A stretch of 64,000 nucleotides of DNA from contig NC_087062.1 of the NCBI RefSeq assembly GCF_963678635.1, forward strand, positions 87,645,845 to 87,709,844, read 5' to 3'. Positions 1 through 10,972 of this stretch are shown piece by piece. The stretch comes from Symsagittifera roscoffensis. Taxonomy: Eukaryota > Xenacoelomorpha > Acoela > Convolutidae. Positions within the stretch are counted from its first letter, which is position 1. Every line of letters starts with the position of its first letter. A program made the translations under genes and the position numbers. The notes beneath the pieces were generated by a model. The model ran no database searches, was not told where the DNA came from, and was given only the letters and a program-made list of their open reading frames with translations.

Positions 1-1264
1 AATGAACTAAGTGACAACAAGCAAGTATGCATAGTCCCGAATCCTAATTGTCAAAGTGCTGCTGTTTTAGGAAGATCCTTCTCGATAACAAAGAGCGGTC
101 TCTGCGTCATTGTCTTGTTGAATACTCTTGATATACCCATCACGATACAGAGAAGGAAGCTGGGATATGCTTTACCCGTTAAAACTCGATATGAAATGAC
201 TGAAAATTCAAATCAAAATGAAGTTGTCGATTGTCCCAATCATATGGACAAAATTTGTATCTTGAGACGATTGAAGAAAATAAAAAGATCATCAGGTCTT
301 GTGAAATCACTTAAGTCAGAGACGGATGATGGGCTATCGAGCTGTTCGAACTTTCCGGAACGGTCCACACTAGATGAAATGCAGAGCGATAAACCGGTCC
401 TACCGGAGATCGAACATTTAAGGGGCAAGTTGACGGACGAACAGCTCGAAGCCATCAAGGACGTACTAGAGCGGAACGAGGAAGTTTTTTCGAGACATAA
501 GGCAGACTTCGTGTGTTGTATTTTTGTTGAGCATGAAATAGAACTTTAAGAGAATGCGGTACCACACAGGGAGGGGGCGAGGCGCATGACCCCCCACAAA
601 TCAGAGGCATGTAGGAAATAAATAGAGACATTACTAGAGTATGACATGATAGAACCATCCAAGTCACCGTGGGAGTGTGGAGTAGTGATGGCTAAAAAGA
701 AAAGCGACCAATTGAGGTTTTGCTGTGTTTTTCAGTATCTGAACTCCGTCACGGTGAAGGATGCCTATCCCATACCTAGGATTGACGAGAGCCTCTCGAA
801 GTTAGGTGGTGCATAATTTTTTTACAACTCTTGATTTAGGTTCGACATTCTGGCAATTCCCGCTGAGGAAGCAAGACAGGGACAAAACAGGGTTCGCTTG
901 CGAGTTGGGGCTGTTTCAATGGGAACGGATGCCGTATGGCCTTTGCAAAGCCACAGCAACTTTTCAACGGTTGATGGCACATGCACTGATAGGAGTGACA
1001 AAGAAGTACGGCAATCTGATAATGTGCTATGTGGATGACGTGGTAATAGCGACGCCCACACTAGAAGACCATATCGAGCGACTGGACGAGGTGTTTGCAT
1101 GTATCAAGAGGTCGGGGCTAAACTGTAAACCGTCAAAGTGCGAGATACTCAAGGATTCGATAAAATACTTAGGCAAATGGTGGACAGGCATGGCATCAGA
1201 CCGGATCCAGATGCAGTGGAAGCAGTTCCAATTTGGAAATTGCCAAAAACGGATCATCAGTTGA
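1..1264 (+). pseudogene. pol: Copy A pol, first part: pre-RT linker and reverse transcriptase
   Basis: The frame is open from base 1 with no start, so the gene begins outside the window. About 180 codons of linker between the missing protease and RT lead into RT. RT palm motifs are present: TLDLGSTFWQFPL, MPYGLCKATATFQ, and the catalytic CYVDD at about 1024-1039. The wider match to Ty3/Gypsy RT is clear. Breaks compared with copy B are nonsense TAA codons at 547-549, 619-621 and 814-816, an extra T in the T run at 817-823 (+1 shift), and a lost G near 1177 (shift back). The product would copy element RNA into DNA inside a Gag particle; this copy cannot make it. Confidence 0.93.
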
Positions 1265-2130
1265 TGAGCTTCCTGGGTTTTGCGAACTACTACAGGGAAT
1301 TCATCAAGGGCTATTTGGACAAGGTATACCCGATGCAACAGTTAATGAGACACAAAGGCAAGAAGTTCACGTGGAACAACGCAGCAGAAGAATCATTCCA
1401 GAGAATAAAGAAAGAGTTGTGCGAGGCACCGGTGTTGGGGATGCCAACGGAAAAAGGGATGTACGTGTTGGATACGGAAGCGTCGGTAGTCGCGATTTCT
1501 GGAACTCTCCATCAAGAACAAGAATGGTACGGGAAGACAGTATTAAGACCAATAGCATACGGGAGCAAAGTCTTGAGTGACACAAAAATGAAGTACGGGG
1601 CGCCGAAAGCAGAGATGTTCGCGGTAGTTACTGTTGTCGAGAAATACAGAGCATACTTAGGCAGTGAACCGTTTAAGCTGCGGGTCGACAGCAGGGCACT
1701 CAGCTGGCTGAAGACGTACTCGATGGACCAGAGCTACATTGGGAGATGGATAGTTCGCTTGGATGGGTACAACATGATCATTGAGCAGAGAACAAGGGAC
1801 AAACATCAGAATGCCGATAGCATGAGTAAAAAGACGGAGTTCTACGAGAGGCAGGAACAGAGGGAGGCAGACAGGCCCGAGATTAAAGATGGCTTCTCCT
1901 TCAAGGACAAAGAAACGTATGACATCCTCCCACTCACGAGATGGCTAGACAAGTCAGGCAAACCGATAGAGGATCATCCCGAATTACCAGAAGAGCCCCA
2001 GAAGAAAACGATCTTGAAGAAGAAACGAGGGATACCGATAGAGATAATGCTCAAGTCAAAAATCGTGAGAGAGACGCTCAAGGCAAAAGTTACGATCTCA
2101 CCCAGGTGGAAACGGGAGATAGTCAGGTAG
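1138..2130 (+). pseudogene. pol: Copy A pol: RT thumb, connection and RNase H
   Basis: This is an open stretch of 330 codons in the frame regained after the deletion near 1177. It starts in the RT thumb (MVDRHGIRPDP, LGFANYYREFIKGY), passes the connection domain, and contains a Ty3/Gypsy RNase H with IAYGSKVLS, GAPKAEMFAVV and LRVDSRALSWL. The first catalytic Asp, expected in a TDAS motif, reads TEAS here (around 1470), while copy B keeps TDAS. The frame then runs into TAG at 2128-2130, where the reading passes to another frame near 2090. Domain identity is secure; activity is not expected. Confidence 0.92.
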
Positions 2131-2600
2131 ATGAAGGCTTGTGGAGGTTACTTGAGAAATTGGCAGATGATAAACCCGTGAACGTAGGAAAAAGTAGGGA
2201 GGATTTGGAAGTCACGATACTGCGAAGGTATAAGACAGTTGGCATTGCAGACTCTCCAAGAGGATGCGGTACTAATGGCAAAAAAGTCGTGCGGTCACTG
2301 GTTGACAAAATCCCTGATAACCTACTTGAGCGGACTCAGGTTAGGAAGAAGAAAGTGGCGTTTAAGGAAGAAGCTGAACACCTGGGGTTAGGTCAAGAGT
2401 CCGGGGAGTGGTCCACGTCCACGGAAAAAGAAGAAACCGGAGAAGAGAAATTGTCCGGGGAGCGTGAAGAATGGGATGAAGATTCGGAAAAGAGCAGCGA
2501 TGATCAGGATAGTCTATGCATGATACTGGCGGAGGAGAAGATGAGACACCGCGACAGGGAGCTACAAACAGATCCCTCCTCAGGAACGTACAACTCGGAT
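2090..2600 (+). pseudogene. Copy A pol: acidic linker between RNase H and integrase
   Basis: About 170 codons rich in Glu, Asp, Ser and Lys connect RNase H to integrase. They include KKKVAFKEEAEHLG and several runs of acidic residues. No catalytic motif is visible. The same linker is found in copy B at about 29800-30330, with its frame break in nearly the same place. Such a long charged linker is unusual for Ty3/Gypsy pol, which normally passes almost directly to the integrase zinc-binding domain. It may be a flexible tether or a host-interaction segment; that is inference. Confidence 0.75.
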
Positions 2601-4837
2601 GAACAAGAAGTACAAGGAGGTGAAGAACTTGAGGAAATTGAGGAAACAACTCAGGGAACTATCATGCAACTCAAATGTCAGAACAAAACTGGTGCCAGAA
2701 GATGATATGAAGATCGTGAAGAGGATAATATGCGTGAAGTTGAATGATGACGTCCACAACCTTGGGGAAATGAATGGACAGATCATGGCACTAAAGGAAC
2801 ATGTCAAAGCGAGATATAGGCTGTCGGACTTGATAAGAGCCCAAAAGAATGACAAGATGACAATTAACCTCTCCAAATGGATCCGGACGGGGTCCAAGGA
2901 GAAAGGGGAACTCGAAGAAGACAGGTACAAAATCTTGAGCCAGTTCTACAAAGAAAAGAAAGATTTCCTCTATCACACAGCTGACGGGGTGGTAGCGTGC
3001 AAGAGAAAAGATGAGGAGAAGATATTACACAAGCACAACCTCATCATATTACAACAATTGTATCAGACGGAGGTGTTATTAAAATCGCACGATCAGATGG
3101 GGCACCAGGGGATAGACAAATTGCAACAGAGAATACTTCACAGGTTTGATTGGCCAGGATTGAGGAAAGCTTGCGAGAGATGGGTGAATGCATGCCTGGC
3201 ATGCCTGCAGGTAAAAGACCCAAGGAAGATGAAGTTCCACTCAAGTCCGTTGAGAGCTCGGAGTTCAACGAGGTGGTGCAGATAGACCATCAAGAGATCT
3301 GCATGACTGAGTCGGGATATAACCAGATACTGGTTATAATAGATCGTTTCACAAAAATGGCAGAAGCAGTTCCGTGTCAGACAGCCTCAGCAGAGGAGAT
3401 TTGTGACCACCTCATAACGCATTGGATATCACGATACGGCTGTCCAATGACTTTTCAGTCAGACAACGGCAAAGCCTTTGTGGGACACTTGACAAAGGAG
3501 TTGATGAAGAGGTCACACATTGCTCAAGCACACTCGACAACCTACCATCCTCAGACCAACGGGCTGCTAGAGAGACAGAATAGAACGTTGGTGAATATGT
3601 TGAGTGTATACTGCTCAAGATACATGACGGACTGGGATAAATATCTGCCGCAAGTCGTAGGCAACACTCAACAACGGGCATCAGTCCTTTCATGATGTTG
3701 ACGGGCAGGGAGAGAGCAATGCCTCTGACATTCTTTTACCCGGAATACAAAGGGAAGAGGACGTCGCCTCAAGCTTACGTGAAAGAAGCGATCTGGAGAC
3801 AGCAGGAGCTAAACGCTCTCTGCAGGAGGAACACTGCGCAAGCACAAATGAGAAAGCTCAAGAAATATGATGAAAAAATATTACAGCCGAAGCCATATGA
3901 AGTGGGCCAGTACGTGTGGGTCTTCCAGAATGTCATACCGCCCAAAGGGACAAAGAAACTACTGAAGAAAAGGAGAGGACCATTCAAGATAACGGAAGTA
4001 CATCAACAAGGACGGTTCTACCGCTTGAGTACGGGGCGAGCAGCACATTATGAAAATCTGAAGCCTCACGTCCCATCCCCAGAGGACTGGTGTACACCAC
4101 AGGACATGGAGGGACTGGAGTACCTACTGGTGGAGCCAACGTGTGAAGTGAACGAAAAAAGCACCAGAGAGAAAAATGATGGCAACGAGAAATTGAGTTT
4201 GGATGACAATGAAAAAATAGAAGCGGACTCTGAGGCGGAATCCTTTGTGGAAGAAGACTGGAACGATCCGGAGCAGGGAGAGGTGCCAAAGTGGACAGAA
4301 CCAGACTTACCAATACCAGCGGGGACTAGGAGTGGCAATCGCAAACGGACAGGCATGGGGTACAACAGGTACGGAGACGATTTCCTGATTGATAAGATGC
4401 AGCCCGATGACCTAAGCAAGGAGCTACTAATTGTGGGCGAACTGGCAGCCGATGATGAATGGCAAATTATCAATGATAATGAACACTACCCACAGGAAGA
4501 CTACTCGACACCAGAACGGGAGACGGATTTGGAACAGAGCGAGATAGAGAGAAGTGAGAATACGAACTTGAGGATATTAGAATGGATGCGCGATGTCAAG
4601 AACGGAAGCGACGAAGGACAATGCATCCAACAAGTAGACGTTTCAGCGGGAATAAACATAAAAACGGAAAATCCCCTCTTCGGCTGGACAACAACAGACA
4701 GGCCGCTCGAGGTTCCACCAGACAATTTGGACCCAGCACCATCGACGGGGACGTCGATAAATATTTGTGTCCGGGGAGTGGGGGTAGGACTTACCCACAC
4801 CGAAAATTTGATGATAAAGAAACTCAGGGAAGTGTGA
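2599..4837 (+). pseudogene. pol: Copy A pol: integrase with GPF-type C-terminal module and long acidic tail
   Basis: Integrase would join the DNA copy to the host chromosome. The zinc-binding part has a His pair in SHDQMGHQG and a Cys pair in CLACLQ. The catalytic core keeps the D,D,E triad: QIDHQ, FQSDNGKAF and GLLERQNRTL. The C-terminal module shows VGQYVWVF and RRGPFKITEV, the GPF-type module known from Ty3/Gypsy integrases. A further 200 or so acidic residues follow with GYNRYGDDFLIDK. Breaks are a lost base near 3233, a small deletion near 3670 that removes residues present in copy B, and a nonsense TGA at 4835-4837 where copy B has a sense codon. Confidence 0.92.
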
Positions 4838-5383
4838 GAAACGAGCGGACCGGAACTAGATGGGGAGGAGGCTGAGCCTAGCATAGGACGGAATTTCAAA
4901 ACGAAAATTGAAATACCAAACGAATACTCGGAAAACATCCTAATAACGGATAGTGACTTCATTCTGTCAGACAGGACTAGCGCAATCTGTATCACGGCGG
5001 ACATGAGTTTCAAATCAAGACTGGAGGCCGACTGTTAAGAAAGAGTACCGAAACGTGGAGTTTCTGTTTAGACAGAGACCGGGGCTGGGAGGAATGGCTG
5101 CGCTTCCACCATCAGTAGCACAAGTCCATGGCAAATACCTGTGCTTCTTGGTGACGAGGGTCAGTGAAAGGAACACGATCGATCCTGAACACGTGATGTC
5201 GGCACTAACGAAACTGCGGGACTTCATGATCGAAAGAAGAAAAACAGAGGTCTCAATGCCGGTCTACGACCCCAACAGGGGCAAACTGAGCCCAGGGAAC
5301 TATATGCTATCCTACACGTGGTCTTCGCGGAAACGGAGATAATGGTACATCTGCACAAGAAATACTACCTGAGTATCGCCTAA
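4838..5383 (+). pseudogene. Copy A pol C-terminal domain resembling OARD1/Poa1-type macrodomains
   Basis: After the TGA at 4835-4837 the same frame continues into a segment that reads like a macrodomain of the OARD1 (C6orf130)/Poa1 group, which binds or removes ADP-ribose. Matching features, in order, are a strand plus SAICITADMSFKSRLEADC at the position of the family's 'AHCISAD.RMG' loop, GKYLCFLVTRVS at the 'YIYYLITK' strand, a helix around HVMSALTKLRDFMIERR, and TEVSMPVYDPNRGKL at the 'LSMPRIGCGL' loop. The last helix and strand follow in another frame, ending at TAA 5381-5383. Breaks are frameshifts near 5034 and 5300. The glycine-rich loop is not canonical, so binding may be altered. The assignment is by pattern only. 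Confidence 0.66.
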
Positions 5384-5863
5384 GTCAGGTAGATGCGGGT
5401 CTTGAGTTAGGCGTAAAGGGATGTCAGGTTAGGTGTTGGGGTGCAGAAAAAGTAAAAGGAACTTAAAAGTGATTGGCATGACGATTAAATTTTAAATGAT
5501 TGAATGTGCTAAAACATAAAGTGAATCTGCATACTTTTAGAAAACTTTCAATTGAACTATTTTAGTAGAACAAAAAGGATAAGGTTTTAACTATAATGGC
5601 AGGCAGTTTTAGATTAGGAACATAGCATGTTAGTCTAAAAATCAAGTGTTAATTTTAGATTGATTTGGTAAAGTCAAATTGACTACCCAACTACACTCAA
5701 TTGAAAGAAAAAGAAGTTCTTGAACGAACACACAGTTGAACAACGCTTCAAGAAGTTAATTTTCAAGAACTCAAGTTGGTACGCTAATTCTCAAGTGGTA
5801 CGGTAATTCTCAAGTTGCAAGGTAATTCTCAAGTTGGTCTGTGAGCAAGATCATCCAGAAATA
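5384..5863 (+). other. Spacer between pol and the second reading region, copy A
   Basis: About 480 bases without a supported ORF separate the end of pol from the ATG at 5864. It is AT-rich and closes with tandem repeats (5772-5842). The corresponding spacer in copy B is 26691-27178, so the arrangement is a fixed part of the element. A spacer this long argues against simple readthrough or frameshift expression of the second reading region and suggests a spliced or subgenomic RNA, or internal translation initiation; that is inference. Confidence 0.7.
5772..5842 (+). repeat. Short tandem repeats upstream of second reading region (copy A)
   Basis: Three to four imperfect copies of a unit of about 20 bp with core TTCTCAAGTTGGTACGGTAA lie just before the ATG at 5864. 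Copy B has the same array, better preserved, at about 26716-26815. Confidence 0.85.
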
Positions 5864-6830
5864 ATGGCAGATCGATTTTGGAAGTCCATGCCCGCGGCTC
5901 TGAAGAAGCCCACGCTTGATGAGCTATACAGACTGGGTATACAGCTATTACACCCAAATGGATGAGAGAATGGCGATGATGCTGAACGTCATCCTTCAAT
6001 TGGAAGAGCAGGGCGAATGCCGGGAGTGTGCAACCGAAGCGGTTCTAATGGTCGACTACACCACTGAAGGAATATCCAACCAAGAGCAAACCAGATGGTT
6101 GTCCTGGAATGTGGATGGAGGAGTGGGGGGATTCGACTTGGCGAGGAACCCTGGCTTGAGCAACAACACCGAGTATAGCGCAGGGGAGTTCCCGTACCGA
6201 TCAGACCATCAGCAAGATCAGCGGGCCAGAGCACGAGTAAGATACCATCGATGACGCGAGCGCAACAAACGGGAGAAGCGGTATCCGGACCTTAGTACTC
6301 TGAAGAGAGAACTTGAGAGGACACAGAGGGAGAGGAAAAAAGCGAAAGTCGACCGGGATCAAGCGAAGCTCGAGAGAGATCAGGCGAATCTGGAGAGGGA
6401 TCTGGCGGTCGTCGAAAAGGACCAAGCGCGGAGGGAACTTGATATGCTGAAGGCCGAGCATCAGCATGAACAAAGGGTGCGAGAGAACGCCGCGAATTGT
6501 GAACAGCTGAAGTCGGAACTTGAGAGAGTCCAGCAACGACAGCGCGAGCTCGGTATGCAAAAGGGAGTCAGGCCCAAGGAGCCAATGGCTACCGGCTCAA
6601 AATCAGAGTCACGTATGGAGGTGGACGAAGCTCCCAGATCGAAGGGACGGTTTAACCTTGAACGTGCGGCTCAGGAACATATGAATGAGTGTTTGGAGGT
6701 ATGGACTCCGACTGAGTCAACGGCCTCCCTGCGTGGCTTAGAGACGCAACCGATACGTCCATTGATGGACGTGGCACTGCTGGGTATACCCCGAGTTCAA
6801 CCCCGAACAGCAGTCAGGTGAGCGGCAACT
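5864..6830 (+). pseudogene. Copy A second polyprotein, N-terminal part with coiled coil
   Basis: The start chosen is ATG 5864-5866, because the N-terminus MADRFWKSMPAALK is shared with copy B (ATG at 26690) and lies just after the repeat array. Reading then shifts frame near 5920. After about 120 residues comes a long charged heptad-like stretch (about 6290-6560) with repeated ERDQ and KLERDQ motifs, a likely coiled coil, followed by MEVDEAPRSKGRFNL and a Ser/Pro-rich region. Coiled coils near the N-terminus often serve oligomerisation. I recognise no enzyme here. The position after pol is where some Ty3/Gypsy elements carry env, but no signal peptide or membrane segment is visible. Confidence 0.75.
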
Positions 6831-7788
6831 CATCACGTCTGAAAGAATCGAACGAGAGGCTACAACTGAGGAATCGTGATAGTCCAGCAAGAGTGGAGCT
6901 ACCCCCGACGTGGAGGGAGCAACCGATCAGCTGTGTTGTAATCTCAAGCTACAAGAAGAACACGGAGGGCAGGTACCACAGGCGCAATCGCATGGATTGG
7001 AGCACGGCACAAAGAGTCAGGAGGGATTGCTTCATGACGCGGCTTGGGTGGAATACCTCACGCAGCCACGTGTACCAGAAGGGGCGGTCCATCTAATTAT
7101 TGGGGACAGCCTGCTGCGGGTGCTGACCCGGAAACAATCACATTGGCAAACGGGGATCTTGAATTTCGCTGGAGCTGCGATGCCACAGATATTGGCATCA
7201 CTTGAGATGCTAGGGATGGCGAGAGTATATACGGTGACTCTAATGAACGGGACGAATGAGGTGCGTGTCCAGGGGGAGTCAAGGAAGGTGATGAAGCTAC
7301 ATGACAAGATGAGCTGCATCCTTGAGGAATTGCAGATTCAAATGGACCCTGCCATTCTCACGGTGTATACCATTCCCTACAACATGACGGCGGACCAACA
7401 CGCGATGGAAATGAACACGAAGGTAAATACAATAAAGAAGTGTCCTTTCCGTTAGATTACTGGACGTAGCCGAGCAGATGGAGCGATCTGTTTTCCCCGA
7501 CGATGCATCCTCAGACGGGATCCACTTTGACAGGCCTAGGGGAGTGGAATGGTTGAATGATGTCTTCCAAAGGCACATAAGCGCGTTGGAGGCAGAATTG
7601 CTGAAGACGGCCCAATTCACATTCGGGCCACCTCCAAATCCGCCTTTCTTTAACTTAAGAACTTTATCCAGTCGCCTGGGAGCGACGGCCGATTCTAGAG
7701 ACAGCTCGAGGAGCAGCCGGACTAGATTACCGGGTTCCGCACCAATAAGGCCGAGGAAGCAACGTCACCAACACCCCAGAGTTCGGTA
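6831..7788 (+). pseudogene. Copy A second polyprotein: SGNH/GDSL hydrolase domain
   Basis: The segment shows the SGNH hydrolase pattern: block I HLIIGDSLLR with the nucleophile Ser in GDS at 7102-7110, block III TLMNGTNEV, and block V SSDGIHFDRPRGVEW with the Asp-x-x-His pair at 7514-7525. Family members are esterases or lipases, and an esterase of this fold is known in the ORF1 of CR1-type LINEs. Copy A keeps Ser, Asp and His, but a small deletion near 7420 breaks the frame between blocks III and V. A Ser/Arg/Pro-rich linker follows (about 7640-7790). Substrate is unknown. Confidence 0.82.
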
Positions 7789-9222
7789 TTGTCCTCGGTG
7801 GTAGTGGTGGAGAGCAAGAGGATGGAGAGACCAGCAGAGACCAGTAGGTCGAGATATCTGGAGAAGGTAAAAGAGCTGGACTTGGAAGATCTGGAGTGCA
7901 GGCAAGAGTTGGCGGAAGCTTTGGGTCTTGAGCGAGTGTCACATAAAGACTTGGGTAGACACCAGTGCGTGGACTGTTTGAAGGCTCACGAGACGCATTT
8001 CTCAAGAGCGAAAATAATGGAGACGGCGGATCTGACTGGGTTTCCCACAAAATCGGTCATGGGACCTATCAATTACAGGCCTCTCAAGTTGCTGGGGAGT
8101 CCGGGACTCATAGTGGAGCCTCCCAAGCATCGAACAAGCATTGCCAGAATCAGATTGGCAACTCCAGCGCAGTTGAGGGTGGTAGACAAACTATTGGACC
8201 CAAGAGAGATGGAATTGCCAGATACCGCTTATGAAGGAACGAGGTTGACGGACGATACTAGATACGGGAAACCCTGTGGGAACACCCAATTGGCCAAGAC
8301 CTTGGCAGTTTACGACAGAGCAGATCCATCTGCCGCAAGGGTGATCATCGTGGCGGGATCGGACTTCGAGCGAACGTCTCCCAAGTTGTTCTGGCCGGAG
8401 AACTTGATATACTCGCTGCCAGGGGCTGAGTTGAACCAGATGTTAACCTTGGTGGTAGCGATTAAATCGGAGATGCCTTGCGAGCCCGAGCTACTACTGT
8501 TTGCGGGAATGAATGACCACCTGCATGCGACTGGGTTTCTTGAGCAGCTCAAGGGCGATGAACCGGCGCCGAAGAGAATCTGGGATGCTATCCAGACGTT
8601 ATTTGCAGCGATGAATGAGGTACAGGAGAACGTTACCCCGCGGTTTGGATCCAAGACAAGAGGGGTGTTCACGACGTCCCCCGGGTACGCGAGCATGCCT
8701 CCCGCTCTGCAGTTTGTGTATGCGGTCTTGATCTTAATAGCCGAGGGGAATGCATGGCGGATCCTGATGGCAGATCCCAATCGGGAGCTGGAACCGGCGA
8801 ACTTGAGGCTTCGCAAGTCAGAACTGGCGGCGGCCTGGGCGGATGTGTCCCACGCGTTGAGGGGATTCTACAAATTAGCAGATATCCTCATTGTGTTGGA
8901 CGAGGTCCTCTTGCTGGAGATATCGAACTTCGCCAGACAACTCAAGTTCAGTCCGGTTATAGGGGACGATCATCCAATTATAACTCACCTGACGGCCAGC
9001 CTGTGGTTTCAAAGCATGGACTTGACTATCACAAGCTCCACCAGTAAGTCTAGGGGACCGAGCAAAGAAAGAAAGAACGTAGCTGCAACAGAGAAGCAAC
9101 TGGAGTTGATGGTGTATCGACTGACGCAAGAAAGAGGCAGGTGGCCGTTCCTGACACCAAGGCTGGAAAACGCTACGGAGAAGACGAAGGAGAATGTCCC
9201 ACCTCTTGTGAAGCAAACCTAG
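7789..9222 (+). pseudogene. Copy A second polyprotein: second SGNH-like domain
   Basis: An open stretch of 477 codons. After a helical N-terminal part (SRYLEKVKELDLEDLE) comes VIIVAGSDFERTSPKLFW (near 8340-8390) and LLLFAGMNDHLHATG (near 8490-8530). The second motif matches SGNH block III (GxND), and the first sits where block I (GDS) would be, but in the order GSD. Length and spacing fit a second SGNH-fold domain, possibly without normal catalysis. TAG at 9220-9222 ends the frame where copy B reads straight on, so this is a nonsense mutation inside a longer protein and not a real end. Confidence 0.6.
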
Positions 9223-10972
9223 AGTTTTCTTGAGGAGCAGCTGGAAGTGGCCGAGAAAAGGGAAATGACGGTGACCAGGTTCGTCACAGCTGCCAACAAG
9301 GTCACAATCGGAGGATTGTGGAGGGAGCACGCAAAGGGCGACCTGAAGACGAGGAGGGATCACGAGATTCTTGAGTTCTTGAGTCCTTGTTGGGGAAAGG
9401 AGTTCATGGCTGGAGTGTTTGGTGCAAAGGAGACCATCTTTGGAGCCTTTGTACAAGAAATCCTGAGCATGCCCACGAGGTACCTATTCAATATGGGTCC
9501 AGCGTACATGTTCAGTCGGGGTGTGGAAACACTCCGGATTGACGGGTATCTGGCACTGGTGCTCCTGACCCATGGTGAACTGGTGTCATTTCATCGACTA
9601 ACGAAATATGGGGAGCCCCTGTCGATGGAGAAAACCCACTCAAGCATTGACACCTATTCATATAAGTGTGCTACAGGGCTAAAGACGCTGCTAGTGGAGT
9701 ACCGCCTGATGCAGAACCGACACATGACTGGTGAGGAAAAGAATCCACAGACGAGAGATGAATGGAGGAAAGTGAATGGGGCATTCCTCTGTTGACAGAC
9801 CTGTGCCTGGCGATGAGATCGGACCCAATGGGGATAATCCGGGGGCTGGAGGAGGTCATAACCTGCATTTATGGACCGGCCGTGACATATGCGTTTCCAG
9901 ATCTTCTGCTGACAGCTTATCGCAACTCCGTGACACACTTGAGCCTTATAAGTATACTGGATGGCACGACACTCAACTGGTGTCAGCAAGAGGTGCTGAG
10001 GGCACAAATGAGCAACGCGGTACTCTTCGGAAAAGTGAAAGATCAAGAGTTGATGGTGTACAATTTCCGAGGACAACTGCAATGTAGCATGGGAGGTAAA
10101 CGCGAGGGTCCCATCGAAACTTATCCCAAATTCTGGAACTTGAATCCCCTGACGGCAAGTGGACAAGAGATCTCGAGAATTCCCGCGTGGAAGAAGAGCT
10201 TCGATTTGGTGAAAAGGGAGCTAGAGGCAATACTGGAGAAAGAAATCTTGCCAACAACCATTCCAGAGTTCACAACGATAAGGAGAATGACCCTGGGAAT
10301 GAACAGTTCCCTGGTGGTCCCGTCCCTGTTCGCGAGAGCAGCGGCGGAAGGGCAGTAGAGGGAATTCACCGATGGCTGGGATCCCCTATTCATTGGCTAC
10401 ACTGCAGTGGTCTATTTTCACACCTGTGACATAAAAATAAACTCCTGGACGACCCAAGCGAAGAAGATGAGAGGCTCATTGCCCCCAAAACTCGAGATAC
10501 GAGAGGTCTTGAGAAAGCTTGAGCGGGCGGGCTTGGAGAACATGTTGCCGGTGTGGGACGATGGCAGGATGATCGTGGAAGAAGGACACATTGCACTAAA
10601 AGACGAGATAAAGTTTGCCACGAGAAGATACCGGGCACCTTACGGACTGGAACAGGTGGAGATGAGACAGGAGGGGAAGTAGCTGGATGCGGCAGGCCCG
10701 TTGTATGTGGCTCTGACAGAATACAAGATACCGGACCCAACGACTCCATCGCCCCTGTCGTTGGGCACCCCTGGAGATAAAAGAAGCGGCCCTGTAGAAG
10801 ATCGGTTCAGAAGGATCCTTGAGAGAAGAAGAGTCGAATCAGGAGAAGAAAGCATGGATGAGACTCTCAGCGAGGCAGGGGAGCATATGGAAGTGGGGAA
10901 CACTCCCGAACCAAAACCATCAGAGGAGGAATTCACCACTCAAGAGCTGTTGAAGGACCTGAGCAGAGAAAA
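9223..10972 (+). pseudogene. Copy A second polyprotein: middle region, unknown function
   Basis: Protein reading continues in the same sense through several frames, matched residue by residue to copy B (about 21650-23430). Conserved stretches include LSPCWGKEFMAGVFGAKE, MGPAYMFSRGVETLRIDGY, MPLLTDLCLAMRSDPMGI (best seen in copy B) and LPVWDDGRMIVEEGHIALK. It looks like a globular, largely helical region of around 550 residues. I do not recognise a family. Breaks are a frameshift near 9775, nonsense TAG at 10357-10359, and TAG at 10681-10683. Confidence 0.7.
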
